Shown one piece after another: positions 43,433 to 52,459 of a stretch of DNA of 64,000 bases. Every line of letters begins with the position of its first letter. Positions within the stretch are counted from its first letter, which is position 1. The stretch is from Natronosalvus amylolyticus (GTDB lineage: Archaea > Halobacteriota > Halobacteria > Halobacteriales > Natrialbaceae). The DNA is taken from NCBI RefSeq assembly GCF_024298845.1, contig NZ_CP101156.1, positions 2,604,001 to 2,668,000 on the forward strand, in the 5' to 3' direction. A program made the position numbers and the translations under genes. The notes under the pieces were generated by a model. The model was not told the origin of the DNA. It did not search any database and saw only the letters and a program-made list of their open reading frames with translations.

Positions 43433-44335
43433 CTATTCGTCGCGCCGTTGCACTTCGTGGCGGCCGAAACCGTAACGCAGTCGGTTGGCCAGTCGTCGCG
43501 AGAATCGGCCGTCGTCGGCCCGCGAACCGAATCGCTCGCCAAGCGCGGTGTAAATCAGCGGCAACGGGACCTCCTGCTCGAGGGCTTCCTGTACGGTCCA
43601 GGTGCCCGTCGAACCGCCCTCGATGCGGTCGGCGACGTCACCCAGGTCGGTTCCCTCCTCGCGGAACGCTTCCTCACACAACTCGAGCAGCCACGAACGG
43701 ATGACCGCGCCGTTGTTCCATACGGAGGCGACGGCCTCGAGGTCGAGGTCGTACCGTCCTTCGTGGAGGAGTTCGAATCCCTCGCCATAGGTCTGCATGA
43801 GCGCGTACTCCACGCCGTTGTGGACCATCTTCACGTAGTGGCCGGAGCCCGATGGCCCCATTCGCGCGTGGCCATCGGGGCCGGTGGCGACGGCGTCGAA
43901 CGCCGGCTCGAGTGCCTCGTAGGCCCACTGGGGACCGCCGACCATGAGCGAGAAGCCGAGTTCGGCACCCGCGGGGCCCCCGGACGTTCCACAGTCGAGG
44001 TAGGCAGCAGGACAGGCCTCGGCGCGGCGGACGGTGTGCTCGAAATACGAGTTGCCGCCGTCGACGACCACGTCATCGGCGCCGAGATACGAATCGAGCG
44101 ACTCGAGGGTGGCATCAACGGGGTCACCAGCGGGGACCATCAGCCAGATGCGTTTCTCGTCGCCGAGCGTCTGACAGAAGTCTTCGAGTGACGAGGCGGG
44201 GGTGGCACCCGCGTCCGCGGCTCGCTCGACTGCGCCTTCATCGAGGTCGAAGGCGACCACGTCGTGTCCCGCCTCGAGGACGCGGTCGACGACGATCTGT
44301 CCCATTCGTCCCAGTCCGATTACGCCGAGTTGCAT
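43433..44335 (-). CDS. gnd: 6-phosphogluconate dehydrogenase, short form
   Basis: 300 residues, the short (about 300-residue) form. The Rossmann start is GVIGLGRMG, then VDGGNSYFEHT, CGTSGG and the catalytic Lys/Asn in GHYVKMVHNGVEY. It decarboxylates 6-phosphogluconate to ribulose 5-phosphate with NAD(P), giving pentoses in haloarchaea with an oxidative pentose pathway. The gene ends 76 bases before the ferredoxin start, both leftward. Confidence 0.92.
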   Translation of the reverse strand: MQLGVIGLGRMGQIVVDRVLEAGHDVVAFDLDEGAVERAADAGATPASSLEDFCQTLGDEKRIWLMVPAGDPVDATLESLDSYLGADDVVVDGGNSYFEHTVRRAEACPAAYLDCGTSGGPAGAELGFSLMVGGPQWAYEALEPAFDAVATGPDGHARMGPSGSGHYVKMVHNGVEYALMQTYGEGFELLHEGRYDLDLEAVASVWNNGAVIRSWLLELCEEAFREEGTDLGDVADRIEGGSTGTWTVQEALEQEVPLPLIYTALGERFGSRADDGRFSRRLANRLRYGFGRHEVQRRDE

Positions 44336-44622
44336 ACGCGTTGGTGCGGCCGGGGGTGTCGTAGGGATTGCGATTCGCCGAGGAACCAGCGGGTTCCTGG
44401 ACGGTATCGGTTGCTGTACGTGTTACTGATACGTCGGTAGGCAAACTCGCACCGTTGCTCACGTCACCGGGTGTGACGATATCGACCGCAGGTGCCGACT
44501 CGTATCTGGCGATAACCGTCGAATCGGTGGTGATTGCGACCGAAGGGCCTTTCGCACGACTCACACGGTATCCTTCGGGACAGGACTCATCAAGGTTGTG
44601 TCCGATTCGAACCGCGAGTCGG
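44336..44622. other. Gap between gnd and the GNAT gene
   Basis: 287 bases in which I see no gene or distinct repeat. Confidence 0.45.
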
Positions 44623-45195
44623 TCACTGAAGTCGGATCGACATCTCCTGTTCGAAGCTCTCGCTCCCACAGAGCTCGAAGCCGACGCGTTCGTAGAGGGC
44701 AATCGCCGGGCCGTTCCACCGTTCGACGGTGAGCCAGACACGACCCACGCCGGCGTCGCAGGCGGCCCCGAGCAGGTTCTCGAGCAACTGGGTACCGATG
44801 CCGCCGCGCTGGTAGTCCTGCAGGACGAAGATGGCGAGTTCCCACTCGATGTCGCTGTCCTCGTCCACCGAGTCGGGGTCGTCGGTGTCGGGGACCAGCG
44901 TGGCGTGGCCCACGAAGTCATCGCCGTGGCGGGCGACGACGTTGTGGCCGTTCGCGACGATCGGCTCGAGCCACTGCCTGATTCGGTCTTCGCCGGTCGG
45001 TGGGATGCCCTGGGCGCGATCGGCCGGATCGAACTGGACGTACATATCGGTCAACGCGTCGATGGACGTCTCGGCGTCTTCCTCGGGTGTTTCGAGAACG
45101 ATCTCCCGTCCCTCGGGGTCCTCGTAGGTGGTTGGCGGACTCGGGAACGGGCCGGCCGGTTCGTCGGGGTAGACGCGCGTTCGTGTTGGTCGCAT
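44623..45195 (-). CDS. GNAT N-acetyltransferase
   Basis: 190 residues. The GNAT motif A strand-loop-helix is IFVLQDYQRGGIGTQLLENLLG (QxxGxG/A acetyl-CoA loop). The final strands RVWLTVERWNGPAIALYERVGF complete the fold. The substrate is unknown. It begins two bases after the UspA stop, so the two form a leftward unit. Confidence 0.88.
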   Translation of the reverse strand: MRPTRTRVYPDEPAGPFPSPPTTYEDPEGREIVLETPEEDAETSIDALTDMYVQFDPADRAQGIPPTGEDRIRQWLEPIVANGHNVVARHGDDFVGHATLVPDTDDPDSVDEDSDIEWELAIFVLQDYQRGGIGTQLLENLLGAACDAGVGRVWLTVERWNGPAIALYERVGFELCGSESFEQEMSIRLQ

Positions 45196-45197
45196 GG

Positions 45198-45566
45198 TTA
45201 TCGAACCAGTTTGACGGTGACCGTGGCGTTCAACAGGACGAACTCGGTGATCGGCCCGAGCCTGACTTTCCCCATCGGGCTTCGGGTGCCGCCGCCGATG
45301 ACCAGCTGGTCGAAGCCTTCGGCCTCCGCATACTCGACGAGCGCGCTGCCTGGGTCACCGTCGAGGATTTCGATATCGGCGTCGACGCCTTCGGTCTCGA
45401 GGTGATCCTGTGTCAGGTCGCGCATCTCCTCGACGGAGCGTTTCGCTTCGGGCTTTCCGACGACGGCGACGGTCAACTCGTCGCCGACCTCCTGGACCCG
45501 TTCGAGGGTTTTCTCGAGGGTCTTCAGCGATTCGTCGCTGCCCTCGAGGCCAAGTAAGACGTGCAT
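45198..45566 (-). CDS. UspA family protein
   Basis: 122 residues from the ATG at 45564-45566 (MHVLLGLEGSDES). The Rossmann-like fold and the last strand (NATVTVKLVR) are clear; the loop GGGTRSPMGKVRLGPIT only partly fits the G-x2-G-x9-G nucleotide loop. It lies just upstream of the GNAT gene with a two-base gap. Third UspA gene in 6 kb. Confidence 0.87.
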   Translation of the reverse strand: MHVLLGLEGSDESLKTLEKTLERVQEVGDELTVAVVGKPEAKRSVEEMRDLTQDHLETEGVDADIEILDGDPGSALVEYAEAEGFDQLVIGGGTRSPMGKVRLGPITEFVLLNATVTVKLVR

Positions 45567-45794
45567 GTGTTCCCCTGTGACCGCAGACGGGAAAACCGTT
45601 GTCGTTGTCCCAGAGTGGTCGCTGTCTCTGTGACGAGTGGGCGAGCGCGCCCCTCGACGAACGGGTCGATAGTCGCCAGCGAAACGGTGTCTCACCTACC
45701 GAACCGTCATCTTCTGTGCACTTTCCCAAACCTGCACCGTGGATGAAAAATAGTCGTATCCAGTTTCCCCCAGCGGCCGACGGGTAAGAGGGGG

Positions 45795-46385
45795 TTAGTC
45801 GTCGCCGTGGGTTGGTGACTCTCGAGTGACCGTTCGCTTCAGCAGCCAGAGACCGGGGCGACCGTCTCGATACCAGACGACGAGGGCGATGCCGGCGAGA
45901 ACGAACTCCAGAAGGAAGTACGGGTCGCCGAGCGAGGCCACGAACAGGTCGACCACGCTCGGTGCGCCGCTTTCGTACGCTTCGACGGACGTCAGTGGCC
46001 ACAGGAGATGGTACCAGTCGCCGCCGCCCCAGAGCGCCGGCACTGCATCGACTACTACGTGTGAGATGGCGCCGAGTCCGAACAGGAACCCGTACTCGCG
46101 CTCGAGACGGTCGTGTCGGGCCGTGGCCGCGACGACCACCAGCACGAGTGGGACCAAAAACAACAGCGAGTGTGCCAGCGTCCGGCCCGTCGGTAACACG
46201 CCCAGATACCACGCCAGCGGTTTATCGACGAGGTCGGGAAACTGGCTGCCGACGAGCAAAAAGACGACGGCAATCGACGCCGATCCCTCGGCACCCGGCT
46301 GGCGAAACGTGGCTCCGTTCTGCGTCGTTCGAGTCCACAGCGAGTAGAGCAGATAGGCGACGGCGGCGTGTCCAAGCGGCCACAT
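45795..46385 (-). CDS. DUF457/YdjM-type membrane metal hydrolase
   Basis: 196 residues, with about five helices. Metal-binding positions: His in MWPLGHAAVAY, Asp in FPDLVD, His in RTLAHSL and Asp in AISHVVVDAV. These match the membrane-bound metal-dependent hydrolase family. The substrate is unknown. A minus-strand TATA-like CTTATAGTAA at about 46413-46422 lies about 30 bases before the ATG. Confidence 0.85.
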   Translation of the reverse strand: MWPLGHAAVAYLLYSLWTRTTQNGATFRQPGAEGSASIAVVFLLVGSQFPDLVDKPLAWYLGVLPTGRTLAHSLLFLVPLVLVVVAATARHDRLEREYGFLFGLGAISHVVVDAVPALWGGGDWYHLLWPLTSVEAYESGAPSVVDLFVASLGDPYFLLEFVLAGIALVVWYRDGRPGLWLLKRTVTRESPTHGDD

Positions 46386-46545
46386 TGTCTATCTGGTCTC
46401 GAGCAGCCGTGTTACTATAAGGCTCCTGACTTTGCCGCCCTATTGGATTCCACGTCGCCGGTGCACTACCCCCAGTTCGCCGTTGTGCAGGGACCTCTCG
46501 CTTCGGTCTCTGGGACTCGAGGAGAGCACAACCGGCGAACGTCCG

Positions 46546-47184
46546 TCAGGCCCGATCACGTCCTTCGAGGGCGACCGTCTCGATGAAAAACGAGCGGATT
46601 TCGTCGGCCACCGACTCGTGTTGGCCGACGAAGAAGTGGTCGGCCGAGAGTTCGAGGCGTCGGTGTCCGAGTTCTCCGGCCCGTTCGACGACCGGTTCCC
46701 AGTCGACGGTCGTATCACGCACCCCGTAGGCGATGAGCGCGGGCATCGACAGCTCCTCGAGTGCAGCGAGCACGTCCAGGTCGGGCCCGAGACGCGAGGG
46801 CGGTGCGAGTGCGGCGACGGCGTCGATTGCGGCTTCGATTTCGATAGTCGCGGCCGCGAGGAGTGCCAGCGCAGACCCAAAACTGAAGCCAAAGAGGCCG
46901 ACGTGATCGTAGCGCTCGCTCGCCCACGAAACCGCCTGTGTGACGTCTTCGAGTTCCCCACGACCCTGGTCCCAGGGACCGTAATCGATTCGAAGGCAGG
47001 CGATTGGCCGGTCTTCGTTACTCGTCAGTGCGTCGCTAACGGCGACCAGCCGCCGGTCGGTTCGATTGCCGCCGTGTTGGGGGTGTGGCGGGCAGGCGAC
47101 GACGACGGCGTCGGTCTCCTGAGGGGGCTCATCGAGCGTTGCCCGTACGTCTCGAGCGCCCGGTATAGCGATGTTGGATGACAC
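46546..47184 (-). CDS. Alpha/beta hydrolase
   Basis: 212 residues. The nucleophile elbow is LFGFSFGSAL (Ser in G-F-S-F-G), the acid is in YGVRDTTVDW, and the catalytic His in SADHFFVGQ. The short N-terminal segment VVACPPHPQHGGNRTD recalls the compact carboxylesterase/dienelactone hydrolase group. The substrate is unknown. Confidence 0.87.
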   Translation of the reverse strand: MSSNIAIPGARDVRATLDEPPQETDAVVVACPPHPQHGGNRTDRRLVAVSDALTSNEDRPIACLRIDYGPWDQGRGELEDVTQAVSWASERYDHVGLFGFSFGSALALLAAATIEIEAAIDAVAALAPPSRLGPDLDVLAALEELSMPALIAYGVRDTTVDWEPVVERAGELGHRRLELSADHFFVGQHESVADEIRSFFIETVALEGRDRA

Positions 47185-47346
47185 GGGTTCATCGGGGGTT
47201 CGAACGGGCCGGGCTTGGATTCGTCGATTGGCGTTACTGATACTTCCGGACAGTGTGAGAATTCGCCGCTACTGTCCAACGGATCTGCTCCATCACCGCG
47301 CTGTCTGACTTACCACGAAATTCGCTACGCCTGTAATCGATGTGAA

Positions 47347-47354
47347 GTTTTTAA
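47347..47354 (+). promoter_or_regulatory. TATA box of pspA
   Basis: GTTTTTAA, 26-33 bases before the ATG at 47380. Confidence 0.6.
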
Positions 47355-47379
47355 GAGTCGGGAGCAACACGTACTATGT

Positions 47380-48192
47380 ATGGGTATCCTCTCGCGGACC
47401 TCGTACGTTATCCGGTCGAAGATAAACTCCTTTCTCGACCGCACGGAGGATCCGACGCAGACGCTCGATTACTCCTACGAGCAGATGCGCGATCAACTCC
47501 AGCAGGTCAAACGCGGTATCGCTGACCTGACCACACAGAAAAAACGACTCGAGATGCAAAAACGCCGTCTCGAGGACAACGTCGAGAAACACAACGGCCA
47601 GGCACGCACGGCGGTCCAACAGGGTCGTGAAGACCTGGCTCGACGCGCCCTCGAGAAGAAGAAGGCGAAGATGAACCAGATCGAGGAGTTAGATCGCCAG
47701 ATTTCGGACCTCCAGAGCCAGCAGGACAGCCTCATCGACCAGAAAGACGAACTGCAGGCCCGCATCGAGGAGTTCCGCACGAAAAAGGAGACGATGAAAG
47801 CCCGCTACCAGGCCGCCGAAGCCAGCTCGCAGGTCTCGGAGGCGATGACTGCCACGGGCGAGGAGTTCGAGGACGTCGGACGGGCCATCGAGCGCGCCGA
47901 GGAGCGCACCCAGGATATGGAGGCACGCGCCGCCGCGCTCGACGAACTCCACGAAAGCGGAGCGTTCGACGACGTGCTGTCGGATAAAGACAGTATCGAC
48001 CGCGAACTCGAGGCGCTGTCGACCGACAGTGGCGTCGAGGCTGAACTCGAGACGATCAAAGCCGAAGTCGGCGGTGAGGGGACCGAAGCTGACGCTGACG
48101 TTGAACCCGAGGCCGAGGACCTCGAGACCGAGGTCAGCGACGCGGACGTCGAAGCGGAACTGGCGGAGTTACAGGAAGAAGAAGACACCTGA
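47380..48192 (+). CDS. pspA: PspA/IM30 (Vipp1-like) family protein
   Basis: 270 residues from the ATG at 47380 (MGILSRTSYVIRSK). An N-terminal amphipathic helix is followed by long coiled coils with DLTTQKKRLEMQKRRLE and DLQSQQDSLIDQKDELQARIEEF. The acidic tail (residues about 225-270, EADADVEPEAEDLETEVSDAD) is haloarchaeal decoration. These ESCRT-III-like proteins coat and repair the membrane under stress. The usual partner genes are not nearby. It has its own TATA box. Confidence 0.93.
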   Translation: MGILSRTSYVIRSKINSFLDRTEDPTQTLDYSYEQMRDQLQQVKRGIADLTTQKKRLEMQKRRLEDNVEKHNGQARTAVQQGREDLARRALEKKKAKMNQIEELDRQISDLQSQQDSLIDQKDELQARIEEFRTKKETMKARYQAAEASSQVSEAMTATGEEFEDVGRAIERAEERTQDMEARAAALDELHESGAFDDVLSDKDSIDRELEALSTDSGVEAELETIKAEVGGEGTEADADVEPEAEDLETEVSDADVEAELAELQEEEDT

Positions 48193-48334
48193 TCGTGTTC
48201 GTTCGCCCGTGGCTGGGGTGTCTGAGAGGGGGCAGCTATCGCTTCTACAACGATGGGCGATGGGTGTGTGATTTTCGTGTCTCGAAACGCCGACGAACCG
48301 TTCTGAGCCGTATCGCTTCTCCGCTCGTGTATCG

Positions 48335-49546
48335 ATGAGTGGCGAGACCCGGCCAACGCCGCCATCCGAGCGGCTCGTGAGTCTCGACGCGTTGCGAGGA
48401 TTCGCGCTGCTCGGCATTCTGGTCGTCAACAGCTGGGTGTTCGCGATGCCGGAAGCGACGCTGGCAAATCCGACGGTGTACGGTGACTTCACGGGCGTGA
48501 ACTACTGGGCCTGGTTCGTCGGTCACGTGTTTGCCCAGCAGAAGTTCATCACGATTTTCACGCTGTTGTTCGGGGCGGGTATCATCCTCTTTCTCGAGGG
48601 AGACAAAGGAGGCTACTCGCCGGCGATGCTGTACGTTCGACGAATGGGCCTGCTCGTCGTGTTCGGTCTCGCCCACGCGTACCTGCTCTGGTACGGTGAC
48701 ATTCTGGTCGCATACGGGCTCTGTGCGTTCGCCGTCGTTCTCCTCCGGCCGTTACCGGCGTGGGCGCTGACGGTGACGGGGATCGCTCTGGTTGCCGTTC
48801 CATCCCTCGTCGAAGGGGTGGCAGGGCTCGTCGTCGATCCGGCGACGATCGCGAGTAGCTGGCAGCCCGCACCCGAAACCCTACAACGAGAAGTGGCGGC
48901 CTATCAGGGGAGCTGGGCCGACCAACTCGAGCATCGGGTTCCGACCGCTTTTCAGCGACAGACGACGGGATTACTCAGCTACACGGGCTTGCGGGTGAGC
49001 GGAACCATGCTCCTTGGAATGGCACTGTACAGGTGGGGCGTGTTGACCAACAGGCGTTCCTCGCGATTTTACGGCTGGCTCGTACTCGGCGGCGCCAGCG
49101 TTGGCCTCGCGACTATCCTCACAGGCGTCTGGTACATCGAAGCCGCGAACTGGGCTCCCGAAGCGGCGCTGTTCTGGCGCCAGTTCAACTACTGGGGCAG
49201 TTTCGCACTCGCCGGTGCCTACGTCGGGGGCGTGATGCTGTACAGTCGATGGCGTCCCAAGGGCCCTCTCACTCGAGCGCTCGCTGCCGTCGGCCGGACG
49301 GCTTTCAGTAACTACATTCTCCAGACGGTGCTTGCAACGGCGATCTTCTACGGACACGGCCTCGGTCTGTTCGGACAGGTCTCGCGCGTCGAGATTCTCG
49401 GCGTTGTCGTCGCTATCTGGCTGGTACAGGTCGCTGCCTCACTCCTGTGGCTGCGGTATTTCCGATACGGCCCGCTCGAGTGGCTCTGGCGGGTACTCAC
49501 GTACGGAAAACGGTATCCGCTACGGGTGGACCGAAGCGAGCGGTGA
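48335..49546 (+). CDS. DUF418 family membrane protein
   Basis: 403 residues with about ten hydrophobic segments. The start RLVSLDALRGFALLGILVVNSWVFAMPEA and the middle FITIFTLLFGAGIILFLE are those of DUF418, related to acyltransferase-3-like membrane proteins. The C-terminal part (ALAAVGRTAFSNYILQTVLATAIFY) is the DUF418 domain proper. Function unknown. Confidence 0.88.
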   Translation: MSGETRPTPPSERLVSLDALRGFALLGILVVNSWVFAMPEATLANPTVYGDFTGVNYWAWFVGHVFAQQKFITIFTLLFGAGIILFLEGDKGGYSPAMLYVRRMGLLVVFGLAHAYLLWYGDILVAYGLCAFAVVLLRPLPAWALTVTGIALVAVPSLVEGVAGLVVDPATIASSWQPAPETLQREVAAYQGSWADQLEHRVPTAFQRQTTGLLSYTGLRVSGTMLLGMALYRWGVLTNRRSSRFYGWLVLGGASVGLATILTGVWYIEAANWAPEAALFWRQFNYWGSFALAGAYVGGVMLYSRWRPKGPLTRALAAVGRTAFSNYILQTVLATAIFYGHGLGLFGQVSRVEILGVVVAIWLVQVAASLLWLRYFRYGPLEWLWRVLTYGKRYPLRVDRSER

Positions 49547-49578
49547 CCGGCCCGCGGCCGTCTGGAGTCGGGTTCGGA

Positions 49579-49674
49579 TCAGTCCCAGTAAATCGAGATG
49601 TACATCAGTGCCGCCAGACAGACCAGAACCACGACGATGACGGCGATCGTCATGAGTAGTTGTGGCTGGTTCAT
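49579..49674 (-). CDS. 31-residue single-helix membrane peptide
   Basis: ATG at 49672-49674: MNQPQLLMTIAVIVVVLVC LAALMYISIYWD, almost wholly one transmembrane helix with a WD end. It reads against the end of the DUF418 gene with 32 bases between stops. Too short for a family call; it could be a small subunit of a membrane complex or a chance ORF. Confidence 0.5.
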   Translation of the reverse strand: MNQPQLLMTIAVIVVVLVCLAALMYISIYWD

Positions 49675-49838
49675 ACTCGGGGTAGGGTCGGACGAGACAA
49701 ATGGATATCGATACAGCCGATACGGTTCGCTGTGACGTGTCACCGAGGATTGCCCTCTCGACGCCAGCAATCCTCGGTAAGAGACGACAGTAACCCGTAG
49801 AACTCTCGAGACTGGCGACAAACGGCGATCGACGGAGT

Positions 49839-50210
49839 TCAGTCGTCCTCGGACGGTGACGAAGTCTGTCTCTGCATATCGGCCCCGCCTTCGGTCAGGA
49901 CGCCCAAGACGTGTGCGATTTCATCGAAGCGGTGCCCACGCCAGGTCTGGAAGGGGTCGCGTTCCCACTCGATGTACGCACAATCGGCCAGTTTCGGGAG
50001 GTGTCGATGCTCTAATGCGATTCGAAACGAGTGCTCGTCACCCGAGTAATTCGGCGGCAGTGCTGCGTCTGGGAGCTCAACGGCCGTGCTCGGCTCCGCT
50101 CGGGTGAGACTGGCGACGAGATGTCGCCGGGGTGTGGCAGCGAGCGCTTCGAACACCCGGTCCCACCGATCGGTTCTGTCCGTCTCGGTGTGAACCCAGT
50201 CGAGTGACAT
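49839..50210 (-). CDS. DUF7344-type winged-helix regulator, second copy
   Basis: 123 residues. RVFEALAATPRRHLVASL, IALEHRHLPKLADCAYIEWERDP and a following wing give the same winged-helix scheme as the gene at 3559-3996, but shorter. Its start is separated from the DgcA-like gene by 78 bases downstream. The target is unknown. Confidence 0.75.
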   Translation of the reverse strand: MSLDWVHTETDRTDRWDRVFEALAATPRRHLVASLTRAEPSTAVELPDAALPPNYSGDEHSFRIALEHRHLPKLADCAYIEWERDPFQTWRGHRFDEIAHVLGVLTEGGADMQRQTSSPSEDD

Positions 50211-50288
50211 ACCCGTGTCCTTGTATCTCTACGGGTAAATTCTTGTCGAATGTTATCACTCCACTTGCCTGTACTGCAATCGCGTCCG

Positions 50289-51329
50289 TTATCGCTCTCT
50301 GACGCCGGTCCCGACCCGTTCGAGATTCTCGAGGTCGATCACGCCGCCCGGCATGGGAACGCCGTCGTATGGGTCCTCGGCGAGCAACAGCGACCCGTCG
50401 AGGTCGGCGTAATCGAGCAACGGCGCGAGGTGGGCAGCGGCGGCAATCGAGGCGTTCGACTCGGACATACAGCCACACATGACCTGGAGGCCGTGTGCAC
50501 GGGCAGTGTGAATCAGTCGAATTGCCTCACGAAGGCCGCCACACTTCATGAGTTTGAGGTTAGCGATGTCACATCGGTCGGCGATCTGTGGCACGTCGGC
50601 CGCCGTCAGACAGGACTCGTCGGCTGCAATCGGCAGCGCCGCCCGTTCGTAGACGTATTGGAGGCCCTCGGGCTGTTCCGCGGGAACCGGCTGTTCGACG
50701 AACTCGAGGTCGTACGCTGCCAGTCGGTCGATTTTGGTGACGGCTTCCCGCGGCGTCCAGGCCTCGTTCGCGTCGACGTAGAGGCGAACGTCGGGGGCTA
50801 CGTCACGAATCGTCTCGATAATCTCGAGGTCGCGGTTGGTGCCGAGTTTGACCTTCAGGGTACCGTAGCCGCGTTCGAGGGCGAGTTCGGTCTTCTCGCG
50901 CATGGTCTCGGTGTCGTCGATGCCGATGGTGTAGGAACTCTCGACCGTCTCGGCGGGGTCGAGTCCCCAGTAGCGATACAGCGGTACCTCGAGTCGTTTT
51001 GCGACCAGGTCGTGAAGCGCGATACTCACCGCACAGCGGGCAGCCGGATTTCGCTCGACCGTCCCGCACAATCGCCGTTCGATGGTCTCGAGTTCGTGTG
51101 GGTCGCCGACGTCTTCGACGACCGCGAGCAGGTCCGGCAAGACGGCCTCGACCGTCGCCGCAGTCTCGCCGTAGTGCGATGACGGACCGGCCCCGCCGAT
51201 GCCGACGTTCCCCTCGTCGTCTTCGATTTTGACGATAACGTTCTCGGCTTCGGTCGCCGTCCCGCGAGCGATCGTGAACGGGAACTCGAGGGGCATCGTC
51301 ACGCGCTCGAAGGCAGTCTCGAGACTCAT
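50289..51329 (-). CDS. dgcA: DgcA-like N-acyl-D-glutamate racemase/dipeptide epimerase (enolase superfamily)
   Basis: 346 residues with the enolase-superfamily capping domain and TIM barrel. Residues for acid/base and metal: KVKLG, VDANEAW, EQPVP, AADESC and LKLMKCGG, in the order of the muconate-cycloisomerase/dipeptide-epimerase group. It overlaps the DUF1611 gene by four bases (51326-51329). In the described D-glutamate route, DgcN (DUF1611) N-acetylates D-glutamate and DgcA racemises the product; the pair here matches that. L-Ala-D/L-Glu epimerase activity is the alternative. Confidence 0.8.
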   Translation of the reverse strand: MSLETAFERVTMPLEFPFTIARGTATEAENVIVKIEDDEGNVGIGGAGPSSHYGETAATVEAVLPDLLAVVEDVGDPHELETIERRLCGTVERNPAARCAVSIALHDLVAKRLEVPLYRYWGLDPAETVESSYTIGIDDTETMREKTELALERGYGTLKVKLGTNRDLEIIETIRDVAPDVRLYVDANEAWTPREAVTKIDRLAAYDLEFVEQPVPAEQPEGLQYVYERAALPIAADESCLTAADVPQIADRCDIANLKLMKCGGLREAIRLIHTARAHGLQVMCGCMSESNASIAAAAHLAPLLDYADLDGSLLLAEDPYDGVPMPGGVIDLENLERVGTGVRER

Positions 51330-52348
51330 AGCAACACCTCGAGCAGGTCGTCGGTGCCCTCGCGAATGACGTCGGTAACGGGAACGTCCGGGCCCAGGGC
51401 CGCACCGTAGTCTTCGATCGCTTCGCGTGCGGCCTCCTCCTCGAGGCCGGCAGTGTTCAGTGCCCCCGCGCGGACACTCGCCGGATGGACAGGTGCGGCC
51501 AGGCTCTCGTAGATATCGACGTAGGTCTGCAGTGGTGGCATCGAATAGGACTCGTAACTGTGAATCACGTCCTGGTTCGCCCGGTGACACAACACGAGCG
51601 AGTCGGGCATCGCGCCGTGGAGGATGCCACAGGTCACTCCGGAGTAGGCCGGATGTACGATGCTCCCCTGTCCCTCGACGAACAGATACTCGTACTCGTC
51701 GGCTTTCTCGATCAGCATCTCCTCGACCGCACCGGCGGTGAAATCGCTGACGACCCGGTCGACGGGGTTCCCCCAGCCTTCGATCATAATGCCGGTCTGT
51801 CCGGTTGGAATCACAGCCGCGTCGTAGCCCGCCTCGCGGGCGTCTCGAGCGAGTTCCATCGTCGTCGTCATCTTGCCGACCGAGCAGTCGGTGCCGACGG
51901 TCAGGATGATTTCGGCGTCCAGATCGCGAGCGACGCCTTCGGCGACGGTCAACTCGTCGTGCGGTTTTCGCACGTCCCAGATGTCACAGCCGTGTTCGTC
52001 TGCCAGCGCGGCGAACTCCTCGTCGTCGCTCAGGAAATAATGGAGGCCGGCGATCAGGTCACAGCCCGCTTCGAGCGCCGTCCGGACGTCCTCGCGCCAG
52101 CTTTCGTCGAACGCACCGCCGATCGGAGAGATACCGATGAGGAGGGCGTCGATGCGCTCGACGTCGAGGTCGGCCATACTCGAGACGATAGGGGCGTTCT
52201 GTACGTCCGCGACGAAGTCGGTGACTTCCCGGCCGGGATTGTCACGGTCGAGGACAGCGACGATCTCGTCGTCACTGTACCGGAGCACGCCGAGGCCGGT
52301 TTTGGCGCGTTCGGGGAACTTCTCGTGGGCGAGGATTGCCAGTCGCAT
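51326..52348 (-). CDS. dgcN: DgcN-like D-glutamate N-acetyltransferase (DUF1611)
   Basis: 340 residues of DUF1611. A Rossmann-like N-terminal domain (1-120) is followed by a P-loop-type domain with VGTDCSVGKMTTTMEL (the G-x4-GK-type loop) and FVEGQGSIVHPAYSGVT. DgcN acetylates D-glutamate with acetyl-CoA in the pathway known in marine Proteobacteria and haloarchaea. It overlaps the DgcA-like gene and so the two are co-expressed. The start is the ATG at 52346-52348; a minus-strand CGTTAAG near 52372-52378 lies where a TATA box is expected. Confidence 0.82.
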   Translation of the reverse strand: MRLAILAHEKFPERAKTGLGVLRYSDDEIVAVLDRDNPGREVTDFVADVQNAPIVSSMADLDVERIDALLIGISPIGGAFDESWREDVRTALEAGCDLIAGLHYFLSDDEEFAALADEHGCDIWDVRKPHDELTVAEGVARDLDAEIILTVGTDCSVGKMTTTMELARDAREAGYDAAVIPTGQTGIMIEGWGNPVDRVVSDFTAGAVEEMLIEKADEYEYLFVEGQGSIVHPAYSGVTCGILHGAMPDSLVLCHRANQDVIHSYESYSMPPLQTYVDIYESLAAPVHPASVRAGALNTAGLEEEAAREAIEDYGAALGPDVPVTDVIREGTDDLLEVLL

Positions 52349-52400
52349 ACGTGATCCATAGAGTAGTGGGGACTTAACGCTGCATACCGATTCGGGGCAG

Positions 52401-52449
52401 CGATTACCGGTATTCGTCTGTTGATTGAGGCACCGATCATCGGTATTCG
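52401..52449. promoter_or_regulatory. Paired operator-like repeats before dgcN
   Basis: CGATTACCGGTATTCG (52401-52416) and CGATCATCGGTATTCG (52434-52449) match at 14 of 16 positions. The repeats start 33 bases apart, three DNA turns. The second contains ACCGAT-C-ATCGGT, a perfect inverted repeat. They lie 50-100 bases upstream of the start and upstream of the TATA-like patch, fitting an activator or regulator site for D-glutamate use. Confidence 0.6.
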
Positions 52450-52459
52450 CCCATCGGAT

